Shown: positions 28,780 to 39,252, numbered from the stretch's first letter. The stretch: DNA of 64,000 bases from Schlesneria sp. DSM 10557 (GCF_041860085.1 NZ_CP124747.1:4836001-4900000), one strand, 5' to 3'. The notes: a model not told the origin generated them from the letters alone. A program made the numbers and translations.

Positions 28780-31308
28780 TTAGCGGCTCTTGGACTTCGC
28801 GCCGCGGCCGCCGGGCTGTTGCTGCATCGGCATCCCGGGCATTCCTGGCATCATACCTCCCGGCATCCCACTGGCACCGCCGGGCATCATCATCATCATT
28901 CCCATACCACCCCGTTGCCCTGCCTTTCGGGGATTCTTTCGCTTGGCGCCCCCGCCCTCACCATCTTCTCCATTGCCAGCCATCCCCATCATACCCATGG
29001 GGCCCATACCACCAGGGCCCATCATTCCGGCAGGACCCATGTTGTTTTGAGGCGACAGGCTTTCACGTGACTTGATCACCGCACGTTCTTCGCTTTCGCG
29101 TTTCTTCCAGAAATTGAGGCTCTCGCGATCAATTTCATTCATGGGGCTTCCCAGCGATCTCAGTTCACCAAACGATGTTGCGACCAGCGCCTCTTCGAGC
29201 AAACCCAGACGGATCGTGGGACGTTTTTTATCCGGGGTCAACTTCAGGTCGGGGTGTTGATCAGGAGCAATCTCGATGTCGCTTTCAACGTCAACGAGCA
29301 TGTCCTGGGTCGAGAAAGCATGCTCGCCCTTTTCCAGCGTTCCGGCAATCAGGTCAGGGATTGGGGTCGCTTTCTTGGTTTCCCCAATATAGGAACCGAT
29401 GGCAGGTAGGTTCAGCACGTCGCTAAGAACTGCACCCTTCTTGGTGTCCCAGTCATACATGGAAATGAGTGCGACAGGTCGGGTGCTGGATCGGACTTTT
29501 TCGTCGGCATACGGATCGCGTTCGATGTCCTGCAGGTAGTAAGCCGCCGTGGGGCGAACATAATCCGGGTTCGAGATGTTGCTCCAGGGAGTTTCACGTT
29601 CTTCACCTTTCGCAATTTCCATATCGGCACCAGCCAGTTCTTCGGCAGTCAGTTCGAAGTTCGGGTTTCGAAGCTTCAATTGAACTCGGTAGCGATAGGC
29701 TTTGCCCGATTCGACATCGAAGTCAAAGTAACGGAACAGCAGGTATTTGCGTCGTGCGGTCAGGAAGTCGAGCGGATTATTACTGCTTCCTCGCATGCCG
29801 CCGCCCATGCCCGGCATTCCCATAGGACCTCGCATCCCGGGCATCCCCATCGATGAACCACCCATGGGCATTCCCTGCATTCCGCGGCCGCCAGCAGCAC
29901 CCATGGCTGCTCCAGCAGGCATCCCTCGCGTGGCTGCTCCCATGCCTGCACCTCCCGGCATCGCTGGCATTCCGGGCATGCCTCCGCCAGTGCTACGCAT
30001 GGACTTCATCATTTCTTCCATCATGTTCCGACCGTTATTATCTGATGAGACACGGCTGGCGAGGTTTCTAAAGTCCCGTTGTGCCGGAGCCAAACCTCGT
30101 CGCCGGGGTTGAGCCTCGTCACCCAGGTTCGCTCCGACGGCCACCTCGTTGATCGTTTCAAGGAGCCTCATTTCTTCGGCGATGGCCTCAGGACTGAGTT
30201 CCTCATCCCTGATCCGCGGATGTGTGGCATACTCTCGCCAGACTCCCAACAGGTTGAGCGGCAAGTCCATCGTGATCACAGAATCTCGCAGCGCGGTTGG
30301 GACGGGATCCTCGGCATCGATGTCAGAGCTATCGGTTAAAACCTGAAGAGCATGCTGGATATCGACGGTTTCCCACTTTGCGTTCTCCCATGGATTGGGG
30401 CCGGCATGCGCCGTCTGTCGCTGGAGTTCGAAGTCCGTGATTTCGAGGAGATCTGCCGCCTCTGCTTCTGTAATGTGCAGTGCGTTCTTGTAGTTTTCAA
30501 TCTGTTTACGGACAGGGAAGACACCTCGGACGGCCATCAGCCGGACACCGCGAACGTCGTTGTCCGAACCCATTCCCATCCCCATTCCGCTCATCATTCC
30601 CCCGGGACCCATCATTCCCGCGCTTCGCATGTCTTCATCATCCCCGCGGGCACCGGGGGGCATCATATTGAGACCGGTGCCGGGCCGACCCCTGCCACCG
30701 GGAGCAGCATGAGCACCGGGCATCGCTCCTCGGCCCATTCCCGCAGGTCCGGCCATGGGCCCACCGGGACCTGGGCGACCAAACGGTGACTGGCCAGTAC
30801 CCCCGGAGGAACTCCGCCTGCCGAATTCCGAGTTTTCGTCGTCTTCGGTGGTCTCTTCCTCCGCTTGTTCCGACAGCGCCATTTCCGCCCGCTGCCGTGC
30901 TTCCTCGGAAAGAATGCTCAGAGGGACGAATGCCGATTTGACAATCAGGTTCTGTACCGCTTCGTAGATAGGTTCGCGCTTTGGTTCGTCCTTCCGATAC
31001 AATGGATGGAATAACCATTGTGAGAAGTCATAGCGGGCGATCGAAGGACTGGTGAAAAGCATTCTTGCTTTCTCAGAGAAGTCGACGATCGCAAACGCGG
31101 CCTGTTTCTCTTGGGGCCAGACGTTGTTTGCAGCAATTTTGGCTCGCGCATTCTTGATGTTTTGCTGCATGGTGTCAGGCGTAATCTTCGAATAGCGAGC
31201 CCAACTGGTTCCGCCAGCGAGGACTCCGAGCACGATCAGGACAAACAGGCCGAAGACGATCTTCTCGGCATGATTGACGAGCAGTGCTTTCAGGTTCAAC
31301 TTTTTCAT
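28780..31308 (-). CDS. Gly/Met/Pro-rich single-pass membrane protein in the pilM operon
   Basis: An 842-residue protein with one N-terminal transmembrane segment (about 16-36, IVFGLFVLIVLGVLAGG), a soluble region, and three Gly/Met/Pro-rich segments: about 155-250, about 440-520 and the last 60 residues, with phrases such as MGMGMGS. The ordered part near residues 560-740 (VRSSTRPVALISMYDWDTKKG, DVESDIEIAPDQHPDL) suggests a folded periplasmic domain. No family is recognised; position suggests a PilP/PilO-like scaffold partner of PilM. GGAGGA precedes ATG 31308, and the gene lies 72 bases after the one before it. Confidence 0.8.
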   Translation of the reverse strand: MKKLNLKALLVNHAEKIVFGLFVLIVLGVLAGGTSWARYSKITPDTMQQNIKNARAKIAANNVWPQEKQAAFAIVDFSEKARMLFTSPSIARYDFSQWLFHPLYRKDEPKREPIYEAVQNLIVKSAFVPLSILSEEARQRAEMALSEQAEEETTEDDENSEFGRRSSSGGTGQSPFGRPGPGGPMAGPAGMGRGAMPGAHAAPGGRGRPGTGLNMMPPGARGDDEDMRSAGMMGPGGMMSGMGMGMGSDNDVRGVRLMAVRGVFPVRKQIENYKNALHITEAEAADLLEITDFELQRQTAHAGPNPWENAKWETVDIQHALQVLTDSSDIDAEDPVPTALRDSVITMDLPLNLLGVWREYATHPRIRDEELSPEAIAEEMRLLETINEVAVGANLGDEAQPRRRGLAPAQRDFRNLASRVSSDNNGRNMMEEMMKSMRSTGGGMPGMPAMPGGAGMGAATRGMPAGAAMGAAGGRGMQGMPMGGSSMGMPGMRGPMGMPGMGGGMRGSSNNPLDFLTARRKYLLFRYFDFDVESGKAYRYRVQLKLRNPNFELTAEELAGADMEIAKGEERETPWSNISNPDYVRPTAAYYLQDIERDPYADEKVRSSTRPVALISMYDWDTKKGAVLSDVLNLPAIGSYIGETKKATPIPDLIAGTLEKGEHAFSTQDMLVDVESDIEIAPDQHPDLKLTPDKKRPTIRLGLLEEALVATSFGELRSLGSPMNEIDRESLNFWKKRESEERAVIKSRESLSPQNNMGPAGMMGPGGMGPMGMMGMAGNGEDGEGGGAKRKNPRKAGQRGGMGMMMMMPGGASGMPGGMMPGMPGMPMQQQPGGRGAKSKSR

Positions 31309-31380
31309 TTTACATGTCCTCCGTCGATTCGACGGGCGAAGAAATCAGGACGGGAAAGGGACCCTGGTCGTTGGAACGCG

Positions 31381-33165
31381 CTACTTCTCTTCTGTTTCAG
31401 GCTCGCCGTCTTCACCTGGAGTGACGGGCGCCGGATCGTCTCCAGTACCTCCCCCTCCGTCGACAGGGGTTTCCTGGGGCGTGTCTCCAGTCAACTCAGC
31501 CTCGGCTGCAGGTTCGGTCGCATCGACTTCTTCCGTGGCCGGGGTCGCATCGCTCATCTCAGGACCGCCAGCTTCGCTGTTGCTTGCAGCTTCAGACACT
31601 TCTGATTCCTCGGAGGAATCTGCCTCCTGCGGCGAAGATGTGGATTCCGAGTCTGCTTCGACCTTGGGTTCCTCGACCTTTTTATACATGGTGAAGACGC
31701 CGCAGAGCGTTACCTGAGCCATGTAGGGGTCTCGCAGTGCGATATCCAGCGATTCCTGTGACTCTTTCACCTTTTGCATCAACTGCATACTGGTCGCAGG
31801 ATTTCGGTTTCCGAATGAGCGGGTGTTGATGAAGGCATCGTATTCATCATCGCCACCTCCACCGAGTGGCGACATCGCTCCCATCGGACCACCCCCCATC
31901 GGACCACCCGTCATCGCCCCGGCGGCACCCATTCGCATCCCCGCTGATCCGCCCGAGAATCCGCTGGCATAAGTGGCGTCGTCTTCATGAAGTCGGGACA
32001 TTTGCACGCGAAGAATTTCGACCGGCCAGACTGACTTTTCATTTGCCGTCAGCTCGGAAATGAACTGCGGGATTTTTCGGTGGTCCATCTTGACCGACAT
32101 ATAGAAGCCACGAGTTTTGTAGGGCAGGCTTTCGTCCTGGGTCACGTAGCGTTTGATCACTTTTTCCGACTGGGACGAGCCCATTCCTTCATCGTCCATA
32201 CCACCCATTGCGCCCCCCATCATGGCCATGCTGCTCATCATGCCCATGGGAGCGCCACCACCACCGCCACCACCACGATTGCCTGCACCGCCACCCGCGC
32301 CGCTACCATCGTCTCCAAACTCTTCACGGACGTCGAATTCGGCGGAGACAGAGGGAACTGCCGCTGCGCCCCCTCCGGGCATACCGGCCATTCCGCCTGT
32401 TGCACCCATATCGCCGCCGCCCCCTCGCATTCCCATGCCGCCCATCATTCCCATCCCGGCAGCACCGCCGAATCCGGCCATGCTGCCGTCGTCGGAACCC
32501 CCTCCCGAGCCCCCCAGAGAGGGTTTTTCACCACCTCCGCGCAGTTCAAGAACGTCAATCTGGTGAACACAGGCTTCAGCACGCCCAGCATCAGGACCTC
32601 CGTTGGCCTCTGTGATTGACTGGAAAAGTCCTTCCAGCAACCACAGATCTTCCATCACTTCCCAGATGATTTCTGATTTAGGGGGTGCCTTCGTCCACGG
32701 CTTCTGGTTCATTAAGCGGAACATGGACTGAATGGGAAAATTGACGACCCCAGTTCCATCGGCATCCATCGGGTTAAGCGTCTTCCAGACGCGGGTCACT
32801 TCTTCAACATAAGCATCGCGGAAGAGTTCTCGCTCTTCGTTCTTGAGCTTTTCATCGTATTCGACGTGAGGCAGGCCGGCTGGAAGCACCATCCGTTCCT
32901 GCTGGCGCTTCCAGAGCCCTAACTGGGTCGACTTGATGGACGATTCCTGTTTCCCATTGACCTCGGCCAGTCGCTTGGTCCAGACCTCGTTTGGAATGTC
33001 GGCCGTTGGGATACTGGTGTTGGCGGCTTCAATTTTTGAAGTCCGTTCCGCAATCGCAGCGGCCGTCTTGCCCGTTCCGCTCCACCAGCCAAAGAACGTC
33101 ATCAATAGTCCGATGCCCAGCAGAATCCAAAACTTCTGTTTCAGGACGGGTTCGAGGGCTTCCAT
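31381..33165 (-). CDS. Gly/Met-rich single-pass membrane protein in the pilM operon
   Basis: A 594-residue protein with a transmembrane helix at about residues 12-30 (FWILLGIGLLMTFFGWW), a soluble domain, Gly/Met-rich segments at about 225-345 and 405-440, and a strongly acidic Glu/Ser/Pro tail of about 100 residues. By size, topology and place it may play the part of PilO, bridging PilM to the periplasm, but no sequence match to PilO is visible. GAAGGT precedes ATG 33165. It sits 95 bases after the pilM stop. Confidence 0.8.
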   Translation of the reverse strand: MEALEPVLKQKFWILLGIGLLMTFFGWWSGTGKTAAAIAERTSKIEAANTSIPTADIPNEVWTKRLAEVNGKQESSIKSTQLGLWKRQQERMVLPAGLPHVEYDEKLKNEERELFRDAYVEEVTRVWKTLNPMDADGTGVVNFPIQSMFRLMNQKPWTKAPPKSEIIWEVMEDLWLLEGLFQSITEANGGPDAGRAEACVHQIDVLELRGGGEKPSLGGSGGGSDDGSMAGFGGAAGMGMMGGMGMRGGGGDMGATGGMAGMPGGGAAAVPSVSAEFDVREEFGDDGSGAGGGAGNRGGGGGGGAPMGMMSSMAMMGGAMGGMDDEGMGSSQSEKVIKRYVTQDESLPYKTRGFYMSVKMDHRKIPQFISELTANEKSVWPVEILRVQMSRLHEDDATYASGFSGGSAGMRMGAAGAMTGGPMGGGPMGAMSPLGGGGDDEYDAFINTRSFGNRNPATSMQLMQKVKESQESLDIALRDPYMAQVTLCGVFTMYKKVEEPKVEADSESTSSPQEADSSEESEVSEAASNSEAGGPEMSDATPATEEVDATEPAAEAELTGDTPQETPVDGGGGTGDDPAPVTPGEDGEPETEEK

Positions 33166-33260
33166 GATTTCTACCTTCTCGGAAAACTGACAGTCTGCAA
33201 TTCGATGTTGTGCGTAAGGCGGTCTGGTCTGGAACGATCCGTTGCCGTAAGGAATTAACC

Positions 33261-35465
33261 TTACTGCTCTTCCGTTGCACCCGTCGATTCAGAATTGGTT
33301 GGAGTGCCGGTTTGCTCGGGAGGCCAGGGTTTACGTTGGTCAAGTGGCGTTGGCTTCCAGGCAAACACGACCTTGAATACTGTTCGCTGCAGAGTGATGG
33401 ACTTTTCCGAACCATCATCTTCGCTTTGCAACCGACCTGCATTCGGAGCATATCCCGTAGCACCGCCGGGGAATCCTGCAGGGCCGCCGAATGCTGCACC
33501 TGCCGGTGCACCAAAGGGTGCTGCTCCTCCTCCAAAGCTGTTGCGGGACTGCGGTTTTCGGTTGGGAGTGAACAGAATTGGCGTGGACGCGGTTGCCTCG
33601 GGCATCGTGGCATGCGTAATCCCGATCAACCGAACGGGCGTCTCGACAAGAGGACCGCCCGAGGGGTCTTCTCGTTTAACCGTCCAACTCTGCAAATTCT
33701 TCAGGAATTTGACATCCACATAGGTTGCACCACGTCCCTTGGGGTTTTTGTCCTCGTGGTGGTAGTGAATTCCGTGCAGAGTGAAGACGTAGCCCTCGCC
33801 GGTGGGACCCACCGACCGGTCGTTGATTTCGTAATCAGGATTCGCAATTTTATCATCGAACTTGGATGCGTTGTCCGGATCCTTGTCTTCACGGAAATAG
33901 AGTTTCGCTTCTCCTTCTTCCGCTGCGATTGCCGGTTCGCTGAACCACGAACTGAGGTCACTGTATTTCTTGGTGGTAATACTGCGAATCGAAATCCGAT
34001 CGCGCAGAGCCATGTTCATTTCATCGAGCTGGTTGTCGGTGTCTCGTGGCAGACATTCATCGATCGCCTTGTAGACTTCCAACCACTGTTCCCGCGTGTC
34101 CAATGAGCGGACCAGAACGTCCCCTGAGGCTTTCAGGGATTTGTTCTTCCCCTCTTCTCCTTCGTAGTCGGAACGAAGTTTACTCGCTTCCTTACTGATT
34201 TTTTCTGCTTCTGCCTCCGCTTCACCAAAGCGGGTGGTGCTGACTGACTGCAGGACGTTGCCAAAACCGGCAGCGGAAGTCGCCAATCCCAGCAGCAATG
34301 TCGCAGCAGTGGCGACAGCCCAGGGCTTTTTGCGGCGAATCAGACGTGCAGTCGCGATTTCCGGCGGAAGCAGCGTGGTGTGGATGTCAGTCAGATTCAG
34401 ACACTGAAGCGCCAGACCATACGGGACGCAGAATGTCAGCAGGTTTTCCTGGAACAGGGGAGCGTTGAGGACATTGTCACCCACGGCTGCCTGGAACGTA
34501 TCGACACGTTCAACTTCGTATTGGAGGTTCTGCTGGAGAAACTTCTGCAGACCGGCAAGACGGAACCCATTTCCGACGCCGATCAGGCGGGAAATTTTCG
34601 CACTGCGATTCACGCTCGAGAAAAAGCCGATCGAACGTTGAATCTCAGAGACATAGTCGTTGAAGACAGGACGCAAGGCCTGAAACACGGCTCGCGGATC
34701 GGGTGCTTTCGTGGCGTTGCACTTGAGGTGTTCGGCCTTGGCGAACGTCAGCTTCATTTCCTTCGTCAATGCCCGGGTAAAGTGGTTCCCACCCACCGGC
34801 ATATTGCGAATCCAGATCTTCTTGCCATTGGTCACCATCAGCGACGTAGCGTCCGAACCCATGTCGACGACGACTGAGTAGTCTTCGCTCGGCTCGCGAG
34901 GCTCGTTCTTGCGGTAGCCGAGACGGTCATAGCACAGGAAGTTGTAGAGAGACAACGGGGCGATCTGAATCAGCTCAACTTCGACTTTGCGATCAAGAAA
35001 CGGCTGCAGGTGATGCTGAACCTGCTCACGTTTCATCGCGAAAAGTCCGACTTCCCCGTCTAGCAGGTAGCCACTTTCTTCAACCCCTCCGCCCAGTGCC
35101 TGGAAGTCCCAGATCACTTCTTCCAGTGGAAAGGGAATCTGCTGGCGCGCTTCGTACTTCACGATCTCGGCGACTTTGCTCTGTTCAACCGGGGGAAGCT
35201 GAATGAACTTCGCCAGCGCGTGCTGACCGGGAAGACTGATCGCGACCAGATCGGAGCCGATCGGGTTTCGTGAAAGGAAGGTGTCCAGGGCCTGCCGAAT
35301 CAGTTCATCGGGGACGGCATCGGGCTGATTCAACAGTTTCGGATGGGGAATGTAGTCAAAGGCGACGGCCACGACCTGCTGGGCAGCCTCGGTATAGCGG
35401 AGCTTGATTGCTTTCAGGCCCGCCTGACCAATCTCAATCCCCCATGCTGCCTGGTTCTCTGCCAT
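33261..35465 (-). CDS. pilM: PilM-type pilus assembly protein with fused PilN-like C-terminal part
   Basis: Residues about 1-360 form an actin-like ATPase of the PilM family, including the phosphate-binding phrase VVVDMGSDATSLMV (198-211) and IARQQIPFPLEEVIWDF-like region near residue 108. A transmembrane helix follows at about 381-404, then a probable coiled coil (405-450) and a C-terminal domain of about 280 residues with a Gly/Ala/Pro-rich stretch near 660. In other bacteria PilM is cytoplasmic and PilN is a separate one-TM protein, so this 734-residue chain looks like a PilM-PilN fusion for a type IV pilus or type II secretion platform. TAGGAAAGAG precedes ATG 35465. Confidence 0.88.
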   Translation of the reverse strand: MAENQAAWGIEIGQAGLKAIKLRYTEAAQQVVAVAFDYIPHPKLLNQPDAVPDELIRQALDTFLSRNPIGSDLVAISLPGQHALAKFIQLPPVEQSKVAEIVKYEARQQIPFPLEEVIWDFQALGGGVEESGYLLDGEVGLFAMKREQVQHHLQPFLDRKVEVELIQIAPLSLYNFLCYDRLGYRKNEPREPSEDYSVVVDMGSDATSLMVTNGKKIWIRNMPVGGNHFTRALTKEMKLTFAKAEHLKCNATKAPDPRAVFQALRPVFNDYVSEIQRSIGFFSSVNRSAKISRLIGVGNGFRLAGLQKFLQQNLQYEVERVDTFQAAVGDNVLNAPLFQENLLTFCVPYGLALQCLNLTDIHTTLLPPEIATARLIRRKKPWAVATAATLLLGLATSAAGFGNVLQSVSTTRFGEAEAEAEKISKEASKLRSDYEGEEGKNKSLKASGDVLVRSLDTREQWLEVYKAIDECLPRDTDNQLDEMNMALRDRISIRSITTKKYSDLSSWFSEPAIAAEEGEAKLYFREDKDPDNASKFDDKIANPDYEINDRSVGPTGEGYVFTLHGIHYHHEDKNPKGRGATYVDVKFLKNLQSWTVKREDPSGGPLVETPVRLIGITHATMPEATASTPILFTPNRKPQSRNSFGGGAAPFGAPAGAAFGGPAGFPGGATGYAPNAGRLQSEDDGSEKSITLQRTVFKVVFAWKPTPLDQRKPWPPEQTGTPTNSESTGATEEQ

Positions 35466-36192
35466 GACGAAACTCTTTCCTACAGAGGCCTAAATGGGCA
35501 ATCCGCCGTTGTTCTTTACGCCGTTCGCGCAAGGCACCACAAGATCACCGCACAATCACATTCTGCAAACCGAAGGGACGACTTTTTGACAAACTCAAGA
35601 CCGGAAAGGATATCAAATCGAGGGCTGAAAAACCGATGTGACGAGCTCAGAAAATGCCCACGGCTGACCAAAACGCATTCCCAAGAGATACTTACGAATT
35701 GTAGCAAAGTCAACAAGAAGAACAGGATCACGCACGGAACGCAGTGGCTTCAATATCGGCCGAGTGGAACGGAAATGCGATGGTGACGTGACTCGCTATT
35801 CTACACTATGAGACGGCATTCTGGCGGGCGAAGTTCCCCACAAACGGGAATTTCAAAGAACTTGACGGCGGCAATTGGGCCGAAAATCAGAACTTTTTCA
35901 CGGGATCGGCTCAAAAGGACACACCTCTCCCCGATTGTACGGTGTTTCCGGCACGATCTTGACCTGCGGGAAGGCTTGTTCGATCAGCACAGAAGGTAAA
36001 ACCTGGTGGTTTCGTTCCTACCTGTCGTGTTCCTCGCTGGATATCATCGGGCTTCCCTTGTCACCGCCATCAAGGTCATCGAGCCGCTGTTTGATTTCGC
36101 GCCGACACGAGATCGGGCCGTACAGAAGAGTTTATTGAACCGGAATGACGCATTCCGGCACGACCATTAACTTTGAACGTAACTGACGATCC
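35466..36192. other. divergent intergenic region upstream of pilM
   Basis: About 730 bases between pilM and the GH38-like gene. Apart from the weak pilM promoter candidate nothing is recognised; open frames present are short and domain-free. Confidence 0.45.
35685..35713 (-). promoter_or_regulatory. candidate promoter of the pilM operon
   Basis: On the minus strand TTGACT (35708-35713) is followed after 17 bases by TATCTC (35685-35690). The -35 matches at 5/6, the -10 only at 3/6. It would give a leader of about 210 nucleotides. Confidence 0.3.
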
Positions 36193-39100
36193 ATGCATTC
36201 TCCTGATATTCAGATTTTGATCCCGAGTCACAGTCTCGACGACTTCCCGACTGAACAGACGGACGACCTGGCGGCGAGTCTGCTCAACGCCTTTGCAATC
36301 GCGTTTCATCCTCGGCTGCTGGCCTGGACGGGGGAAATGCCTCGCTGGCGTCGCGCGGATGATCCGCCGATTCCCGGTTCGGGGCAATTGGTCATCGTCC
36401 CGACGGTCTCAGCAGACTGGCTTCCCTGCAGTTGGATCGATGATGCCCGCAAGGCCGGTACGACCGTCGTTTCGGGGTTGTCTGAGCGATCGGAAATGTT
36501 GAAAGTCGCCCTGACAGCCATCGACAAATCGACGGAGGACCGTGCCGCGGACGGGGAGAATGCGGGAGAACTTCCGGTAGAGGCCCTCTCGAACCAGGCT
36601 CCTGTGATCCCATTGAGCGATGCGGGGGTTGGGTTGGCCGGAGAGCCTGATTCTCAGCTCCCGGTTTTGGAATCGGAAAATACAGACCTCTCGACGCCGC
36701 TGTTCGATGATCTGGCCGCCGATTTCATGGCTCTGGGGACCTGTTGGCTGCTCGTCGAAATCCTGACTCGCAAAATGAGGCAGTTCGGAAATATCGACGA
36801 AACTCGATTTTTCCAGCGAGCCCACGCCGGAGCGAAAGCCGCCATCGCCGAGGATCGGGAAACGGCCGAAGCTCATCTTTCGGGTTGCTTCGAGATGCTG
36901 CTGGAAGCGCGCGAACGCTTCTATCCCGTCGAATGCTACTTGCTCGATCTCTGTCTGGCAGTTCCCGACGTCGAGAGTGCACCTCTGGTGGAAGACGCCC
37001 GACAAACGATCCCCTGGAGTCTGCTGGCCACCTCGCAGGACCTGAAGGCGATCTGTGAAAAGACCCCAGGGCTGGCGACGGAACTCTCTTCCGCTTGGAA
37101 CGCCGGTCGAATCAGCGTCCTCGGAGGCGAGGACGAGGAGGCCTCCCTGCCACTGCTTCCGCTTGAAAGTCTCCTCTATCATCTGGAGCGGGGACGAAGC
37201 GAATGGCTGTCTCTGGTCGGTCGTTCTCCCAATGTGTGGGGACGGCGCCGCTTTGGTTTGACACCACTTTTGCCTCAGATCCTGGTCAAGTCGGGCTTCC
37301 TGGCAGCCATGCACGTGGTTCTGGATGATGGAATTTACCCGGATGCCGAGTACACCAAACTCCGCTGGCGTGGTGTTGATGGGACCTTGATTGACGCCTT
37401 CAGCCGTATTCCGCTGGCGGCAGAGGGGGCCTCCAGCTACCTGCGATTCCCGGCGCGAATGGCTGAGTCCATGGATCAGGATCACGTTGCCGGTCTGATT
37501 CTGGCCCGCTGGCCTGATATCGAAGCACCCTGGTACCACGACCTGCGGCGTTCGCAGAAGTACGCCCCGTGTTTGGGGCGTTTCATCTCGTTCGATCGCT
37601 TCTTCGAAGAGACCGAACTTCCCGGTCAGCATAGTACTCATAAGCCGAACGAGTACTTTTCGCCGATCCTGATTCAGCACGTCGCGCGACGCGAGAAGGA
37701 TCCGATTCAACGGTACACGCTGCATAACAGGCTTCGCCGGCAGTGGGACGCGACAGCGTGGTGTCATGCCGCCGCAGATGCGCTGATGAATCGTCCCATT
37801 GATGTTCAATTCGGCCGGGAGGTCGAAGCGGGACTCGAGTCTGCGCTGCTGGATCGGGAATTCTCCACGACAGAGCAACTCGAAGCAGACTTGCTTGAGG
37901 CGCAAAAGGGGGGTGCCCGGCGACTCGCGCGGATTATCATGCACGGGGCCACGGGAGAACGGGGATTCCTTGTTCTCAATCCCCTCTCCTTCACACGTCG
38001 CGTGGTCGTTCAACTGCCCGGTATTAAGTCTCCACCACCCATCTCGGGTCCCGTCAAGGCGATCGAGTTCAATCCGGCTCATCCCGAACTGACGGCCTGT
38101 GTCGTTGAGGTTCCTGGCAATGGATACGCCTGGATTCCCGAGGCCTCGCAGTCGCCCCGCCCGGCTTTGCCCAAGCAACCTCTCGCCGAAGACTGGCTGC
38201 TTCGTAATGATCACTTTGAAGTCGCGATCAATGAGCGAACTGGTGGAATCGCGCATGTGCGGCTGCATAACCAGCGAGCAAAACGGGTCAGCCAGCAGTT
38301 GTCGTTTCGTTTTCCTCGGGAGCGGGCCATTCCCGTCGTCGACCAACCGGGCGAGACCACCAAGTCGCAGTACGCGGAAATGCGATGTCTGGGGCACGAA
38401 GTGGTTCGCAGCGGCACGGCATGTGGCGAGATCGTCACCTTCGGTGAAATTATCGATCAAGCCAAATCGCAGCGTTTGGCAGCATACCGGCAAACGGTCC
38501 GAGTCTGGCGCACTCGTCCCACGGTCGACATTGAGGTGGAGCTGACCGACGTGGTCATGCCCGAGGGGGATCCGTGGAACAACTACTTTGCATCGCGGTT
38601 TGCCTGGAGTGACAGTACTGCGGTGGTGACCCGCAGTATCTACCATTCGGCCCAGAACTTTGCTGGCGAAAGATTCGAAACGTCCGACTACATCGAAGTC
38701 GCTTCGGAAGACGAACGCATGACGATTGTCCCGCATGGTCTCGCTTTTCATCGCAAGACCGGGGATCGAATGGTGGATTCGCTGCTGCTGGTCGCAGGAG
38801 ATACCGTCCGCAAGTTCAAGTTTACGATCGCCATCGATGCCCTGTACCCGCTTGAAGCGGCCTGGAACGAACTGACTCCCGCACCCGTGGTGCCGACCGA
38901 AGTCGGACCCCCTCGAACAGGAGCGACGGGGTGGTTCTTTCATCTGGATTCTCGACACGTGCAGATGACTCGTCTGCTGCCGGTCGAAACCGACAAAACC
39001 CCTCCTTCGCCATTGGAACAGTTCGAACACACGAGCGTGCCGAATGATCCGGGTTTCGCGATTCGGTTGATCGAAACCGAAGGATTGTCGAAACCGGTCA

Positions 39101-39252
39101 AGCTGCGCTGCTTCCGGCAGCCAACATTCGCCCGCAAGCGAGACTTCCGGGGCGAGACCCTCTCGGAACTTCGCATTGAGGGGGATGCCGTGCTGATTGA
39201 TCTGACGGCGTTTGAAATCGTCGACATCGAACTCCGTTTCGGTCAGGTGTGA
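36193..39252 (+). CDS. glycoside hydrolase family 38-like protein (alpha-mannosidase-related)
   Basis: A 1019-residue protein with the overall plan of GH38: an N-terminal barrel region, a central helical region and C-terminal beta domains, recognisable in VLNPLSFTRRVVVQL near residue 592 and FAWSDSTAVVTRS near 800. The family's N-terminal catalytic metal motif (HxHxDxxW-like) was not found, so it may be inactive, highly divergent, or wrongly placed in the family. No signal peptide is evident. The start ATG 36193 lacks a clear ribosome site. The gene is isolated on its strand. Confidence 0.6.
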   Translation: MHSPDIQILIPSHSLDDFPTEQTDDLAASLLNAFAIAFHPRLLAWTGEMPRWRRADDPPIPGSGQLVIVPTVSADWLPCSWIDDARKAGTTVVSGLSERSEMLKVALTAIDKSTEDRAADGENAGELPVEALSNQAPVIPLSDAGVGLAGEPDSQLPVLESENTDLSTPLFDDLAADFMALGTCWLLVEILTRKMRQFGNIDETRFFQRAHAGAKAAIAEDRETAEAHLSGCFEMLLEARERFYPVECYLLDLCLAVPDVESAPLVEDARQTIPWSLLATSQDLKAICEKTPGLATELSSAWNAGRISVLGGEDEEASLPLLPLESLLYHLERGRSEWLSLVGRSPNVWGRRRFGLTPLLPQILVKSGFLAAMHVVLDDGIYPDAEYTKLRWRGVDGTLIDAFSRIPLAAEGASSYLRFPARMAESMDQDHVAGLILARWPDIEAPWYHDLRRSQKYAPCLGRFISFDRFFEETELPGQHSTHKPNEYFSPILIQHVARREKDPIQRYTLHNRLRRQWDATAWCHAAADALMNRPIDVQFGREVEAGLESALLDREFSTTEQLEADLLEAQKGGARRLARIIMHGATGERGFLVLNPLSFTRRVVVQLPGIKSPPPISGPVKAIEFNPAHPELTACVVEVPGNGYAWIPEASQSPRPALPKQPLAEDWLLRNDHFEVAINERTGGIAHVRLHNQRAKRVSQQLSFRFPRERAIPVVDQPGETTKSQYAEMRCLGHEVVRSGTACGEIVTFGEIIDQAKSQRLAAYRQTVRVWRTRPTVDIEVELTDVVMPEGDPWNNYFASRFAWSDSTAVVTRSIYHSAQNFAGERFETSDYIEVASEDERMTIVPHGLAFHRKTGDRMVDSLLLVAGDTVRKFKFTIAIDALYPLEAAWNELTPAPVVPTEVGPPRTGATGWFFHLDSRHVQMTRLLPVETDKTPPSPLEQFEHTSVPNDPGFAIRLIETEGLSKPVKLRCFRQPTFARKRDFRGETLSELRIEGDAVLIDLTAFEIVDIELRFGQV

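Noticed and set aside
36409-39030. 873-codon open frame antisense to the GH38-like gene
   Set aside because: High third-position GC leaves long antisense frames; the sense frame has the domain content.
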